This document shows, piece after piece, positions 15,649 through 24,031 of a stretch of 54,385 nt of DNA; position 1 is the first letter of the stretch; the number at the start of each line of letters is the position of its first letter. Origin of the DNA: an uncultured bacterium (GTDB lineage: Bacteria > Patescibacteriota > Minisyncoccia > Phycocordibacterales > CAIRYW01). Location: NCBI GenBank assembly GCA_903882905.1, contig CAIRYW010000010.1:1-54385 (forward strand), written 5' to 3'. Made by a program: the position numbers and the translations under genes. The notes beneath the pieces are model-generated. The model ran no database searches, had not been told where the DNA came from, and saw only the letters and a program-made list of their open reading frames with translations.

Positions 15649-16443
15649 TTATAATTTTTTAGTAATAGTAAGCCAATCTTCTAATTTAAGAGTTTCTGCA
15701 CGAGTAAGTGCAGAAATTTTTGCTTCTGCAAAAACTTCTGCCAACTTTTCTTTTGAAGCAATTCCATCTAAATTTCTTATCAAAAGTTTTCTTTTGTGAG
15801 CAAAGCCTGCTTTAACCACTTCAAAAAACTTTTCTTCATCTTTTTTGTTAGCAAAAGGATTTTTAATATTATCAATTGAAATAACCATTGAATCAACATT
15901 TGGTGATGGGTTAAATTGTCCACGGCTAATTTTAAATCCAAGCCTGGGTGTACCGTACACTTTTACACTCAAAGATAAAATACTTTCTTTACCATCTCTC
16001 GCCACAATTCTTTCAGCAACTTCTTTTTGAACTAGGAGGGTCATAGAACTTGGTTGTACTTTCGCAGACAAAAATTTTCTAATTATTTCTCCTGTGATGT
16101 TGTATGGAATGTTAGCGATTACTTTGTAATCGCTAGTTGTGAGTTGTGAGTTTTGAGTTGCTGGGTCAAAATCAAGAATATCTGAGTGGATTAATTCAAG
16201 TTTTCCTTGCTTAATTTCTTCTGAAAATTTTTCTTTTAAGAATTCAAATAAATTATCATCTTTTTCTACAGCAAAAACTTTTTTTGCTTTGAGAAGTAAA
16301 GCTTCTGTTAGGATTCCCTTTCCTGGCCCTATCTCAAGCACTGTGTCTTCTTTAGAAACTCTCCCTTCCATAACAATTCTTTCAACAATTCTTTTTGAAG
16401 TGAGAAAGTTTTGACCTAATGATTTTTTTGGATAGTGTTTCAT
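15649..16443 (-). CDS. rsmA: 16S rRNA dimethyladenosine transferase RsmA/KsgA
   Basis: 264 residues, normal for the family. It dimethylates two adjacent adenosines near the 3' end of 16S rRNA. N-terminal SLGQNFL (8-14), SAM motif LEIGPGKG (36-43), motif IV NIPYNI (111-116) and the FNPSPNVDS signature (about 177-185) are all present. Residues about 94-104 (PATQNSQLTTS), just before motif IV, are encoded by a 7-bp-period repeat and look like an extra loop. Probably co-transcribed with the uvrD-like gene upstream. Confidence 0.95.
   Translation of the reverse strand: MKHYPKKSLGQNFLTSKRIVERIVMEGRVSKEDTVLEIGPGKGILTEALLLKAKKVFAVEKDDNLFEFLKEKFSEEIKQGKLELIHSDILDFDPATQNSQLTTSDYKVIANIPYNITGEIIRKFLSAKVQPSSMTLLVQKEVAERIVARDGKESILSLSVKVYGTPRLGFKISRGQFNPSPNVDSMVISIDNIKNPFANKKDEEKFFEVVKAGFAHKRKLLIRNLDGIASKEKLAEVFAEAKISALTRAETLKLEDWLTITKKL
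16134..16160 (+). repeat. 7-bp-period repeat inside rsmA
   Basis: On the minus strand the units read AACTCAA, AACTCAC, AACTCAC, AACTAGC. They are translated as TQNSQLTTS, an insertion between the acidic SAM-binding strand and the NIPY motif. Confidence 0.6.
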
Positions 16444-16476
16444 TTTCTCTACTTGGGAGTCGGGTTCCCAAGTTGG

Positions 16477-16665
16477 TTAATTCCAATTGATTAGAATCAA
16501 TTTCAAAAATAATCGTTTATAAATAATTCTTGAAATCAAAACTTGGACATCTGAATCCAAAAATTTTGATAAAAAATTAAGTTTCGTCAGTCGACGTAGC
16601 GAAGCTACGCCTCCTTCCTCATCCTTCATTTTTTCTTTCAAAATTTTAGAATTCATTTTGTCCAT
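16477..16665 (-). CDS. Small ORF between uvrD-like gene and rsmA
   Basis: 62 codons starting 4 bp after the helicase stop and ending 33 bp before rsmA. Lys-rich N-terminus (MDKMNSKILKEKMKDEE), C-terminal half hydrophobic/basic. A perfect CGTAGC-GAA-GCTACG hairpin falls inside, suggesting part of it is structured RNA. No family recognised. The tight spacing is consistent with a coupled small gene, but chance is not excluded. Confidence 0.3.
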   Translation of the reverse strand: MDKMNSKILKEKMKDEEGGVASLRRLTKLNFLSKFLDSDVQVLISRIIYKRLFLKLILINWN

Positions 16666-16669
16666 TATT

Positions 16670-18619
16670 TTAGAAATCGATTCTTGGTAAATTGTGGAAA
16701 AAACTTGTTTCCCTTTTTAACATTTCATCATCAATATCAAGAATAAATTCGGACGGCATTCTCACTTCTCTGGAACCATACACAGTGCGTACTGAAGCAT
16801 ATGTCAAAAAAAGTTTTTTTCTTGCTCGGGTTAAAGCAACGTAAAAAAGTCTGCGCTCCTCTTCCTCATCTTCGAGTGAAGATTCATCATCGTTAATCCT
16901 TTGATGAGGAAAAAGTTTGTCTTCAAGTCCTGTGATAAAAACTGTATCAAATTCTAGGCCTTTTGCAGCATGGACTGTCATTAATTTAACTCCTATTTTT
17001 TCTTCAGTCATTTCGTCTTGATCAGAAAAAAGTGAGGCGTGTTCAAGGAATTTTAGCATTGCCTCATCGCTTTCGTAATCAAAAGAAGTAGCAAAAGTTA
17101 CAAGTTCTCGTAGGTTTTCTAATCTTTCCAAATCTTCCTCTTTTCCTTTCTTAAACATCTCTTCCATACCTGTTCTTGCAATCACAAACTTAACCACTTC
17201 ACTTGGTTTTTCCGTTTCAGTTTTTTCTTTTATATCAGCAAGTAAATTTCTAAAACTTTTTATTTTTTCTTGAATAGCTCCAGTTAATTCCATTTCTTTT
17301 CCTTCTAAAATTTTTAGAACAGTCACCTTTCCTATTCCTCTGGCAGGAGTATTAATAATTCTTTTTATATCAGAAATACTTTGCGGGTTTAAACTTGCTC
17401 TGATGTATGAAAGTGCGTCTTTGATTTCTTTTCTCTCAAAAAATTTTGTTCCGATTAGGTTGTAAGACACTCCTAATTTTATAAATGCTTCTTCAAGTGA
17501 TCTTGATTGAAAATTTGCACGGTATAAAACTGCAATTTCATCTGCCTTGTGTCCATTCTCAATCATTTCCTTTGCTTTAGACGCTATGTAATAGGCCTCA
17601 TCTCTTTCATCAAGACCTACATAAAGTGAAATCAATTCCCCATCTTCATTTTTTGTGAACAGATTTTTTTCTTTTCGCATTGTGTTTTTTGCGATGATGG
17701 CATTTGCTACAGCTAAAATATTTTTGGTCGAACGATAATTTTCTTCTAGCAGTACACTCTCTGCATCAGGGTAGTCTTTTTCAAAGCGCATTATATTTTT
17801 AAAGTCTGCTCCTCTCCAACTGTAAATACTTTGGTCAACATCTCCTACCACAGCAATATTTTTTGTATCCCCTGCTAAATATTTTGCAATTTCATATTGC
17901 ACTCTGTTTGTATCTTGGTACTCGTCTATGTGGATGTATTTCCATTTATTTTGATATTTTTTTCTAATCTCTGGATTTTTCAAAAGTTGCATAGTTTTTA
18001 AAAGCAAATCGTCAAAGTCGAGAGCGTTTTCTTCTTTGAGAGTTTTTTCGTACATTGGCCAAACTTCGGATACTTTATCTTCAAAATAATTTTTCCCTTC
18101 ACTTGCCATAAATTCATCCAAAGAATTCCCCATTCCCTTTTCTTTTGAAATTGCGCTAAGAACACTTCCTGGGTTTACGTGTTTTGGATCCATTCCGAGA
18201 CGCTCCATGGCATCTTTGATTGCTTTTTTGGCATCCTCTTTATCAAATATTGAAAAGAAGCGTGGTAGTCCCAAACTAGCAGATTCTTGCCTGATTACAT
18301 AAACCCCGAGCGAGTGAAAAGTTGACAAAAATGGCAAAACTAAATCTTTTGAGTAGTTTTTCTCCTCTTCTTTTAGGAGTTTTGTCACCCTTTCTCTCAT
18401 TTCTTTAGCCGCTTTGTTGGTAAAGGTGATAGCAAGGATATTTTCTGGGTTTACTCCTTTTTTGATTAGGTGAAGAATCCTTTGGGTAACCGTTTTTGTT
18501 TTACCTGCCCCAGCGCCGGCCATTATTAAAAGTGGTCCTTCGGTTGCGAGGACAGCTTTTAGTTGGCTTGGATTTAAGCCCTTTAAATATAGGTTTTTTT
18601 CACTAAAGTTCTCTTCCAT
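16670..18619 (-). CDS. pcrA: UvrD/PcrA-type superfamily 1 DNA helicase
   Basis: 649 residues. All SF1A motifs are visible: LNPSQLKAV Q-motif, Walker A AGAGAGKT (about 35-42), motif Ia ITFTNKAAKEM, Walker B IDEYQDTN (about 220), VVGDVDQSIYSWRGAD, ENYRSTKNI, and VMTVHAAKGLEFDTVF and VALTRARKKL near the C-terminus. It unwinds DNA in repair and replication-fork rescue. The C-terminus ends soon after the last motif, lacking the longer PcrA tail. ATG 18619 (MEENFSEKN) is preferred; an in-frame ATG at 18637 is possible. pcrA/uvrD naming is by family. Confidence 0.93.
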   Translation of the reverse strand: MEENFSEKNLYLKGLNPSQLKAVLATEGPLLIMAGAGAGKTKTVTQRILHLIKKGVNPENILAITFTNKAAKEMRERVTKLLKEEEKNYSKDLVLPFLSTFHSLGVYVIRQESASLGLPRFFSIFDKEDAKKAIKDAMERLGMDPKHVNPGSVLSAISKEKGMGNSLDEFMASEGKNYFEDKVSEVWPMYEKTLKEENALDFDDLLLKTMQLLKNPEIRKKYQNKWKYIHIDEYQDTNRVQYEIAKYLAGDTKNIAVVGDVDQSIYSWRGADFKNIMRFEKDYPDAESVLLEENYRSTKNILAVANAIIAKNTMRKEKNLFTKNEDGELISLYVGLDERDEAYYIASKAKEMIENGHKADEIAVLYRANFQSRSLEEAFIKLGVSYNLIGTKFFERKEIKDALSYIRASLNPQSISDIKRIINTPARGIGKVTVLKILEGKEMELTGAIQEKIKSFRNLLADIKEKTETEKPSEVVKFVIARTGMEEMFKKGKEEDLERLENLRELVTFATSFDYESDEAMLKFLEHASLFSDQDEMTEEKIGVKLMTVHAAKGLEFDTVFITGLEDKLFPHQRINDDESSLEDEEEERRLFYVALTRARKKLFLTYASVRTVYGSREVRMPSEFILDIDDEMLKRETSFFHNLPRIDF

Positions 18620-18680
18620 GGGTAAATTGTGTCCCACAAATATAACACGTAATAGGGCTTTTTAAGTAATTTTTTCCCGA

Positions 18681-18733
18681 AAAACACTTGGGAGCAAGGC
18701 CTCTCAAGAGGAGGCCTTGCTCCCAAGTGTTTT
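18681..18733. promoter_or_regulatory. Perfect 23-bp hairpin between divergent genes
   Basis: Arms 18681-18703 and 18711-18733 pair perfectly (outer part AAAACACTTGGGAGCAAGG) around a 7-nt loop. It looks like an intrinsic terminator with A/T ends but lies between the divergent helicase and LysM-peptidase genes, upstream of both, so it would insulate their promoters or terminate short leader RNAs. Confidence 0.5.
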
Positions 18734-18774
18734 CCACAGGCCGTCATTTTTAAGCCCTTGTAAAGTGGTAGACA

Positions 18775-18783
18775 TGGTATAAT
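18775..18783 (+). promoter_or_regulatory. Extended -10 promoter for the LysM-M23 gene
   Basis: TGGTATAAT matches the extended -10 consensus exactly. It lies about 80 bp upstream of the open frame. The predicted leader contains GGCCTTGTAAGGTC followed by T5, a weak hairpin. Confidence 0.5.
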
Positions 18784-18865
18784 AAACAGGCAGTAAAAGC
18801 ACTCCGCCCTAAGGCCTTGTAAGGTCTTTTTCCCGAATTCAAGAATTACCATTAATTAAGAATCT

Positions 18866-19990
18866 ATTTATAAAAGTGAAAATGAGGATAGCAAGGCTGT
18901 AAAAGGCCAATCTAAAAGATTTGGAAAGGGATTCAGAGGAATATTCTCCTGGATTACCCTATTTGCCGTACTAACCCTTGCTTTATTACAACCAATAAAC
19001 GCTCACGCCAGCGTTCTTTCTTTTATAGGGAGTTTTTTTGCTTCACCAACTGATGCCTCAACAGTAGCCGGAGATTTGAATTCTCAAAATGTAGCTATTT
19101 TGCAACCAGTAAACAATATTAATCCTGAACCAAATAAGAATAGAGATCTGACTATAGTAGATGATAGTGCCATTCAGGCGGTTGATATTGCTTCTTCTGC
19201 TTCATCAACCCAAAATAACACGATCAGTGTCTATACAGTTAAAACAGGCGATACTCTAACAGAGATCGCCTCTATGTTTGGTGTAAGTCCAGAAACTATT
19301 TTGTACGCAAATGATTTAAAGAGTCAAAAAGATTTAAAACCTGGTGATCAATTAGTAATTTTGCCGGTTTCAGGTATTTACCACACAGTTGTTAAAGGTG
19401 AAACATTAAGTGGTATTGCAAAAAAGTTTAAAGTAGATGCAAGTGATATTTTGAGTTATAACGATTTTTCTTCCGCTGATGATTTGAAAGTTGGAATGGA
19501 TATTGTCATTCCAGGTGCGGAAGAGATTGCTCCAAGCACCGGAGCAAATAATCCACCTCCAACTTCTGGTGGGTCATCCCAAGGAACATCAAAAGGAGCT
19601 TCTTCTGCTGGACTTTCAGGATATTTAACAAAACCAGTAAGTGGAGCAAAAGAAACACAAGGCTTGCATGGAAAATATAGAACCGCAGTTGATCTTGCGT
19701 CCTCAATCGGCACACCAATTCATGCAGCAGCAACTGGCGTTGTCCTTATTGCAAGAAGTTCTGGATGGAATGGTGGATACGGAAATTATATTGTAGTTCA
19801 ACATTCAAATGGTCTTCAGACTTTGTATGCTCACCTTTCAGACGTTTTGGTTAATCAAGGCCAATCAGTAGGTCAAGGTGATTTGATTGGAAAAATGGGT
19901 TCATCAGGAAATTCAACTGGTTCCCACCTTCACTTTGAACTTTTGGGAAGTGTTAACGGATGGAAAGTTAAAAATTGGAATCCCTTTTAA
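18866..19990 (+). CDS. LysM-M23 peptidoglycan hydrolase (start uncertain)
   Basis: About 375 residues. After a basic stretch (KRFGKGFRG) a signal-like segment IFSWITLFAVLTLALLQPIN-AHA precedes two LysM modules (YTVKTGDTLTEIASMFGV and YHTVVKGETLSGIAKKFKV) and an M23 endopeptidase (KETQGLHGKYRTAVDLAS, then HLHFEL). It would bind and cut peptidoglycan. No ATG, GTG or TTG lies between the in-frame TAA at 18857 and the signal peptide; the first is TTG 19076, inside the mature protein. ATT 18866 is the first AUN codon and is used here as a placeholder. A rare start or an upstream indel is possible. Domain call is firm, start is not. Confidence 0.75.
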   Translation: MYKSENEDSKAVKGQSKRFGKGFRGIFSWITLFAVLTLALLQPINAHASVLSFIGSFFASPTDASTVAGDLNSQNVAILQPVNNINPEPNKNRDLTIVDDSAIQAVDIASSASSTQNNTISVYTVKTGDTLTEIASMFGVSPETILYANDLKSQKDLKPGDQLVILPVSGIYHTVVKGETLSGIAKKFKVDASDILSYNDFSSADDLKVGMDIVIPGAEEIAPSTGANNPPPTSGGSSQGTSKGASSAGLSGYLTKPVSGAKETQGLHGKYRTAVDLASSIGTPIHAAATGVVLIARSSGWNGGYGNYIVVQHSNGLQTLYAHLSDVLVNQGQSVGQGDLIGKMGSSGNSTGSHLHFELLGSVNGWKVKNWNPF

Positions 19991-19996
19991 CTAGTG

Positions 19997-20036
19997 AAAA
20001 AAGCCGTTCGTCCGCTTGTGGACGAACGGCTTTTTT
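19997..20036. terminator. Bidirectional terminator (LysM-M23 / comM)
   Basis: 17-bp perfect stem AAAAAAGCCGTTCGTCC with a 6-nt loop, ending in T6. It separates two convergent genes. Confidence 0.9.
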
Positions 20037-20041
20037 GTTGT

Positions 20042-21577
20042 TTAAGAAATTTTTCCACGAAATTGTAAAGCCTCTAAAATATGTTTTGAGCCTACTTCTA
20101 TTGCTGAATCTAAATCTGCAATTGTTCTGGCAACACGTATCATTCGATGAAAAGTTCTAGTTGATAACGAAAGTTTTTCTGATGAATCAAGTAGAAGTTT
20201 AAAAGCTTTTTCATCAATCAGACTCCCTTCTTTAATGTGCTTTGGTTTTATTTCTTTATTCATTGAATATTTCATACCAAGTTTTTTGAATCTTTCTCTT
20301 TGAAAAATTCTCGCGTTTTTAATTTTTTCTTTAATATCTTTTGAGGAGATTTCTAATTTGTCATTTGATAATTCAGTGCGCTTCAATTCTTCAACTGGGA
20401 CAATTAAATCAATTCTGTCTAATATTGGACCAGAAATTTTTCTTTGGTACCTTCCGATTGTAATCGCAGAACAACTGCATTGTTTTTGGCTTCCATAATT
20501 TCCACAAGGACAAGGATTCATAGCAGATATCAGAGTAATTTTTGCAGGAAAGACCGCTGTACCCTTTGCACGAGAGACAGAGATTTTCCCTTCCTCGAGA
20601 GGTTCTCTTAAGGACTCAATTACCCTTCTATCAAATTCTGGAAATTCATCTAAAAATAAAACACCGTTATGGGCAAGTGTTATTTCACCAGGTCGGAGAT
20701 TCATTCCTCCTCCAACGATTGCAACGTGTGAGGATGTATGGTGAGGACTTCTAAATGGAGGCTTTGAAATTTTATCTCCATTCAAAATCCCAGCGACAGA
20801 ATGGATAGATGTAGTATCAAGCATTTGCTCGTAATAAAGATCAGGAAGAATTGTTGTAAAAGCTTTTGCCAGCATGGTTTTTCCAGTTCCAGGAGGCCCG
20901 AAGAAAAGTACATTGTGTCCTCCTGCAGCAGCAATCTCTAAAGCTCTTTTTGCTAGGTTTTGACCTTTTATGAATGCAAAATCATTTTCATTTTCTTCTT
21001 TTGTTTCCTGGGTATTTTCTCTTTGCCACTCTAAAATTTCTTTTCTAAATTCTGATTCAAAAGGTGCAAAGTGATTAATAATTTCTTTCAGATTACTTAC
21101 ACCAAAAACTTTTATTCCATTTACGAGTGATGCTTCATTGGCGTTTTCTTTAGGAACAAAAATTTCTTTAAAATTTTTTCTTTGAGCTAAGATTGTAGAT
21201 GGTAAGACCCCTTTAACTTTTCTAATGTCACCATTTAAGGCAAGTTCTCCTAAAAACATTTTTTCTTTTGGATCAAATTTTATTTCTCCATTTGAAAGTA
21301 AATATGAAAGGGCAATTGGTAAATCGTAAGACGGTCCTTCTTTTTTAATATCTGCTGGAGCCAAAGAAATAACTACTTTTTTATTATTACTTTTTGGCGA
21401 ATCAAAGCCAGAATTTTTTATAGCTGCGCTCACCCTGTCTTTTGCCTCTTCCACAGCTTTATCAGGTAGTCCAACAATCGCAAAAGAAAACAATCCACGA
21501 GAAAGGTCTGATTCTATCTCGATCACCGAAGAATTACTTATATCATTTTGTGCGCTATATACTTTTGCAACAGCCAT
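20042..21577 (-). CDS. comM: ComM/YifB-type Mg-chelatase-like AAA+ ATPase
   Basis: 511 residues, full length. N-terminal LonC-like domain (VEIESDLSRGLFSFAIVGLPDKAVEEAKDRV type), then Walker A GPPGTGKT (227-234), Walker B NGVLFLDEF (near 305), the Cys-rich NPCPCGNYG...QCSC segment and a C-terminal Mg_chelatase domain (FHRMIRVARTIADLD). Family members act as branch-migration helicases integrating DNA during natural transformation. This makes sense beside a type IV secretion-like cluster that could take up DNA, but no other competence gene is in the window. Confidence 0.93.
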   Translation of the reverse strand: MAVAKVYSAQNDISNSSVIEIESDLSRGLFSFAIVGLPDKAVEEAKDRVSAAIKNSGFDSPKSNNKKVVISLAPADIKKEGPSYDLPIALSYLLSNGEIKFDPKEKMFLGELALNGDIRKVKGVLPSTILAQRKNFKEIFVPKENANEASLVNGIKVFGVSNLKEIINHFAPFESEFRKEILEWQRENTQETKEENENDFAFIKGQNLAKRALEIAAAGGHNVLFFGPPGTGKTMLAKAFTTILPDLYYEQMLDTTSIHSVAGILNGDKISKPPFRSPHHTSSHVAIVGGGMNLRPGEITLAHNGVLFLDEFPEFDRRVIESLREPLEEGKISVSRAKGTAVFPAKITLISAMNPCPCGNYGSQKQCSCSAITIGRYQRKISGPILDRIDLIVPVEELKRTELSNDKLEISSKDIKEKIKNARIFQRERFKKLGMKYSMNKEIKPKHIKEGSLIDEKAFKLLLDSSEKLSLSTRTFHRMIRVARTIADLDSAIEVGSKHILEALQFRGKIS

Positions 21578-21617
21578 TTTCCGATCTTAGGCTACTAAAA
21601 TATTTTATAAATCGTGA

Positions 21618-21989
21618 TTAAATTTTTTCGTTGATATGTTTTTTACAAGTTCTGGCAGCTGGGTTTGCATTCAGTCTGTCTTCCTCAATTAATTCTCCAG
21701 AAATTTCACATTTTCCGTAAGTCCCTTTTTCAATTTTTTCTAATGCTTTATTTACTTCGCATAATCTTGATTCTAGTTGTTTCAAAATCGCCATATTATT
21801 TTCGTAATCATTAATTTCATCTGCCACATTATTTCTGTCAGCATTATCAATATTTTCTTCAGGAGTGGTAGCCTCCCAGTCGGCAGGATTGTCTGGATTT
21901 TTTTTCCCAACAGTCTCTAAGTCTTTTTCCAAAAGACTTTTTTCTTCCAAAAGACTATCCTTATATTTTTTTATTTTACTTTTATCCAT
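21618..21989 (-). CDS. TraR/DksA-family zinc-finger-like protein
   Basis: 123 residues. Helical N-terminal half (SLLEEKSLLEKDLE) and C-terminal DksA/TraR motif YGKCEISGELIEEDRLNANPAARTCKKHI. The usual four ligands are C-x2-C...C-x2-C; here they are C94, S97, C115, H118, so one cysteine is replaced by serine and another by histidine. The acidic-rich middle (DNADRNNVADE) is typical. DksA-like proteins bind the RNA polymerase secondary channel; zinc binding here is doubtful. The start lies 6 nt after TGGTAGAAT, indicating a leaderless transcript. Confidence 0.88.
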   Translation of the reverse strand: MDKSKIKKYKDSLLEEKSLLEKDLETVGKKNPDNPADWEATTPEENIDNADRNNVADEINDYENNMAILKQLESRLCEVNKALEKIEKGTYGKCEISGELIEEDRLNANPAARTCKKHINEKI

Positions 21990-22014
21990 ATGTTGATTCT
22001 ACCATAAGGTTATA

Positions 22015-22785
22015 TTAATTTAATATTACGGAAGCTCTGATTTTGTTTAAAATAATATTCAAAGCATCCTCACTTTTTGCAATAATTATAATTTTTCCGT
22101 TTATTATTGTGTAAAAGAAGATGGTTTTATTATTACTATCGATAAGTGCCCTTGAATCATGATTAAGAATTGTCTGATCAACAAAAGTATTTCCTTGAGC
22201 AATGGTTTCCTCTCCAATCACAGGCTCTAAGTCGTAAGCCATAGTTTTTTCCCACTCAAGCATTCCTGGGAAAGCCGTTTCTTGTGAAGAAGTCTCCATT
22301 ATCAAAAATGGTTCTGCATGGTCGCTCCCACTCCAAATTCCTAACATGAATTGATCTGGTAATAGAGACCTATTTAATATATCTGGAACATTTGTTCCGA
22401 TTACAGAAAGTAAATCGATAGCAGAGAGACCTTTTTCAACGCCTGATTCTTGCTTTGTTAGGTTAATTTTTTCTATTGAATCATTAGTTTTACTAGGGAC
22501 TATGTAATTTTCAATATTATTTTGTACCTCTCTTGATGAGAGACTGGTGATATCCAGAGTTATAGTTGAATCAGCAGCAATAATATCTTTTTTTATTGGA
22601 TTTTGAATTGTAGCTGTGGGCTGATTTTTTGTCATAAGAGCAAAAATTACTGCTCCGATACCCAGGACAAAAAGAGCCGATGCTACGATGGCTAAAATCA
22701 TGTGTATGTTTGACTCATCTTTTTCTTCAATAGGTTCTTCTTGAGGTCTTTTTCTACCTTGTTCTTTTGCAGCAATTTTTATCAT
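22015..22785 (-). CDS. Membrane-anchored protein, probably C-terminal part of a frame-split gene
   Basis: 256 residues from ATG 22785. Cytoplasmic basic/acidic N-terminus (IKIAAKEQGRKRPQEEPIEE), one transmembrane segment (about 30-50, ILAIVASALFVLGIGAVIF), then an extracytoplasmic alpha/beta domain with LLPDQFMLGIWSG and FLIMETSSQETAFPGMLEWEK. Common in CPR genomes, function unknown. Its start overlaps the previous stop, and inserting one G in the upstream G8 tract would fuse the two ORFs in frame (RGGGLSMIKIAAKEQ). Confidence 0.65.
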   Translation of the reverse strand: MIKIAAKEQGRKRPQEEPIEEKDESNIHMILAIVASALFVLGIGAVIFALMTKNQPTATIQNPIKKDIIAADSTITLDITSLSSREVQNNIENYIVPSKTNDSIEKINLTKQESGVEKGLSAIDLLSVIGTNVPDILNRSLLPDQFMLGIWSGSDHAEPFLIMETSSQETAFPGMLEWEKTMAYDLEPVIGEETIAQGNTFVDQTILNHDSRALIDSNNKTIFFYTIINGKIIIIAKSEDALNIILNKIRASVILN

Positions 22786-23036
22786 TGAAAGCCCCCCCCT
22801 CTTACTGCGTCAGCTACATCTCCATGATATGTGCGGAGTGTATTAAGCTCTGGGTACCCTTCCTTATCATTTTTTGGTTTAGCCTCTGGTGCTGGAGCCG
22901 TTTCTCTTTTTGGTAATTCCGGAGCTTTATTTACAGGAGAATTTAAATCAGTTAAGTCAGCAATAGAAAGACCCTTGGCTTTTTCTTCATTTGCTTTGAG
23001 AGATTCTTCTATAAAATCTTTTTGATCAACTGCCAT
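22782..23036 (-). CDS. N-terminal cytoplasmic part of the frame-split protein
   Basis: 84 residues, Lys/Glu/Pro/Ala-rich and likely disordered, ending LRTYHGDVADAVRGGGFQ. The stop comes right after eight G (minus strand, 22792-22799). The phrase RTYHGDVADAV reads as the beginning of a helix continued by MIKIAAKEQ in the next ORF. TATAAT lies 9 nt ahead of the ATG. Either two coupled genes (overlap ATGA) or one gene with a one-base frameshift; I favour the latter. Confidence 0.6.
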   Translation of the reverse strand: MAVDQKDFIEESLKANEEKAKGLSIADLTDLNSPVNKAPELPKRETAPAPEAKPKNDKEGYPELNTLRTYHGDVADAVRGGGFQ

Positions 23037-23126
23037 ACGGAATCAATTATAACTTTTTACGAGCAAAACAAAAACCGCAAAGTATACCCTAGTGGTTTTA
23101 AATCTCATATTTAGCAAATGAAACTC

Positions 23127-23885
23127 TTATTTAGTTGCTGTGCTAGTTGCAATCATAAAATAATTATCACTACTATCAGATATTGTAGTATTGTTAATTG
23201 TCATTGTTGCCATTATTTTATAGGAACCGGGTAGAACTGTTGAAGGAATTTGCCAAGTACAGCTTCCTGTATTTGGAATATTCGAATTAATGACCTGTGT
23301 TCCTGTAATACTTGGTCCAGTCAAGAAAAGGCCAATTGAATTTGGATTTCCTGTTGGAGCAATCCAACTTATGTTTATGGTACTACTTGTTGCGTAAATT
23401 TCTCCCCCGTTAGGGCTAGTAACTATTATTGAATTCAGTTGGTTTAAATTTTGAGTCTGAGTCTGGACTACAGAACTGCTTTTTTGTTGCGCAATCGCGG
23501 TTTGTAATTTTAATTGAAGCTGTTGAAGAAGTTGTGTGAGAGTTTTTATCAAAGCTTGTTTAGTTGCATCTGCAGCTTGAGAATTTGAATTGGAGGAATT
23601 TGAAGATGAGTTATTTGTTGAGTAAGGATAATAGGATGCACCTGCTGAAGTTGTATAAGGTGATGTGCTTGAATAGTTATCTTTAGCTGAATAATTATCT
23701 GTTGGTGTAGAATCGTAGTAATTAGTTTTTTTGTCAGTGCCATAGTAGTCGGTCGGGTAACTTGTTGGGTAGTTTTTTGAGTTATCTGTTGGGTAGATTC
23801 CTGGATAACTAGTTTGTGCAAGAGCGGGAGTTATAATTACTAGAGAAAATATTGCAACACTGATAAGAGAAATATTTTTTTTCAT
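23127..23885 (-). CDS. Secreted Tyr/Ser/Pro-rich protein with Ser-Thr-rich Ig-like domain
   Basis: 252 residues. Signal peptide 1-23 (SLISVAIFSLVIITPALAQ). Residues 24-105 are a low-complexity Tyr/Pro/Thr/Asp and Ser/Asn region. An amphipathic helix TKQALIKTLTQLLQQLQLKL (about 108-127) matches that of other exported proteins here. The C-terminal domain (IVTSPNGGEIYATSSTINISW...) resembles the Kre9/KNH-type Ig-like fold. Probably a cell-surface protein; target unknown. Confidence 0.65.
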   Translation of the reverse strand: MKKNISLISVAIFSLVIITPALAQTSYPGIYPTDNSKNYPTSYPTDYYGTDKKTNYYDSTPTDNYSAKDNYSSTSPYTTSAGASYYPYSTNNSSSNSSNSNSQAADATKQALIKTLTQLLQQLQLKLQTAIAQQKSSSVVQTQTQNLNQLNSIIVTSPNGGEIYATSSTINISWIAPTGNPNSIGLFLTGPSITGTQVINSNIPNTGSCTWQIPSTVLPGSYKIMATMTINNTTISDSSDNYFMIATSTATK

Positions 23886-24031
23886 TTTATAATTTTACGA
23901 AATTATGTCGAGCAAACGTTCTGTAAGCACGACCAAATTAATTTATTAACATCTCTCTAATTATAACTTTTTGTGCGCCAAAAAACACTATACCGAGTTT
24001 GTCTCAGTAGATATTTTTGCTTCTAGATTTA

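Noticed and set aside
18583-18852. 89-aa minus-strand frame upstream of the helicase
   Set aside because: It reads through the 23-bp hairpin and overlaps the helicase start; composition is not protein-like.
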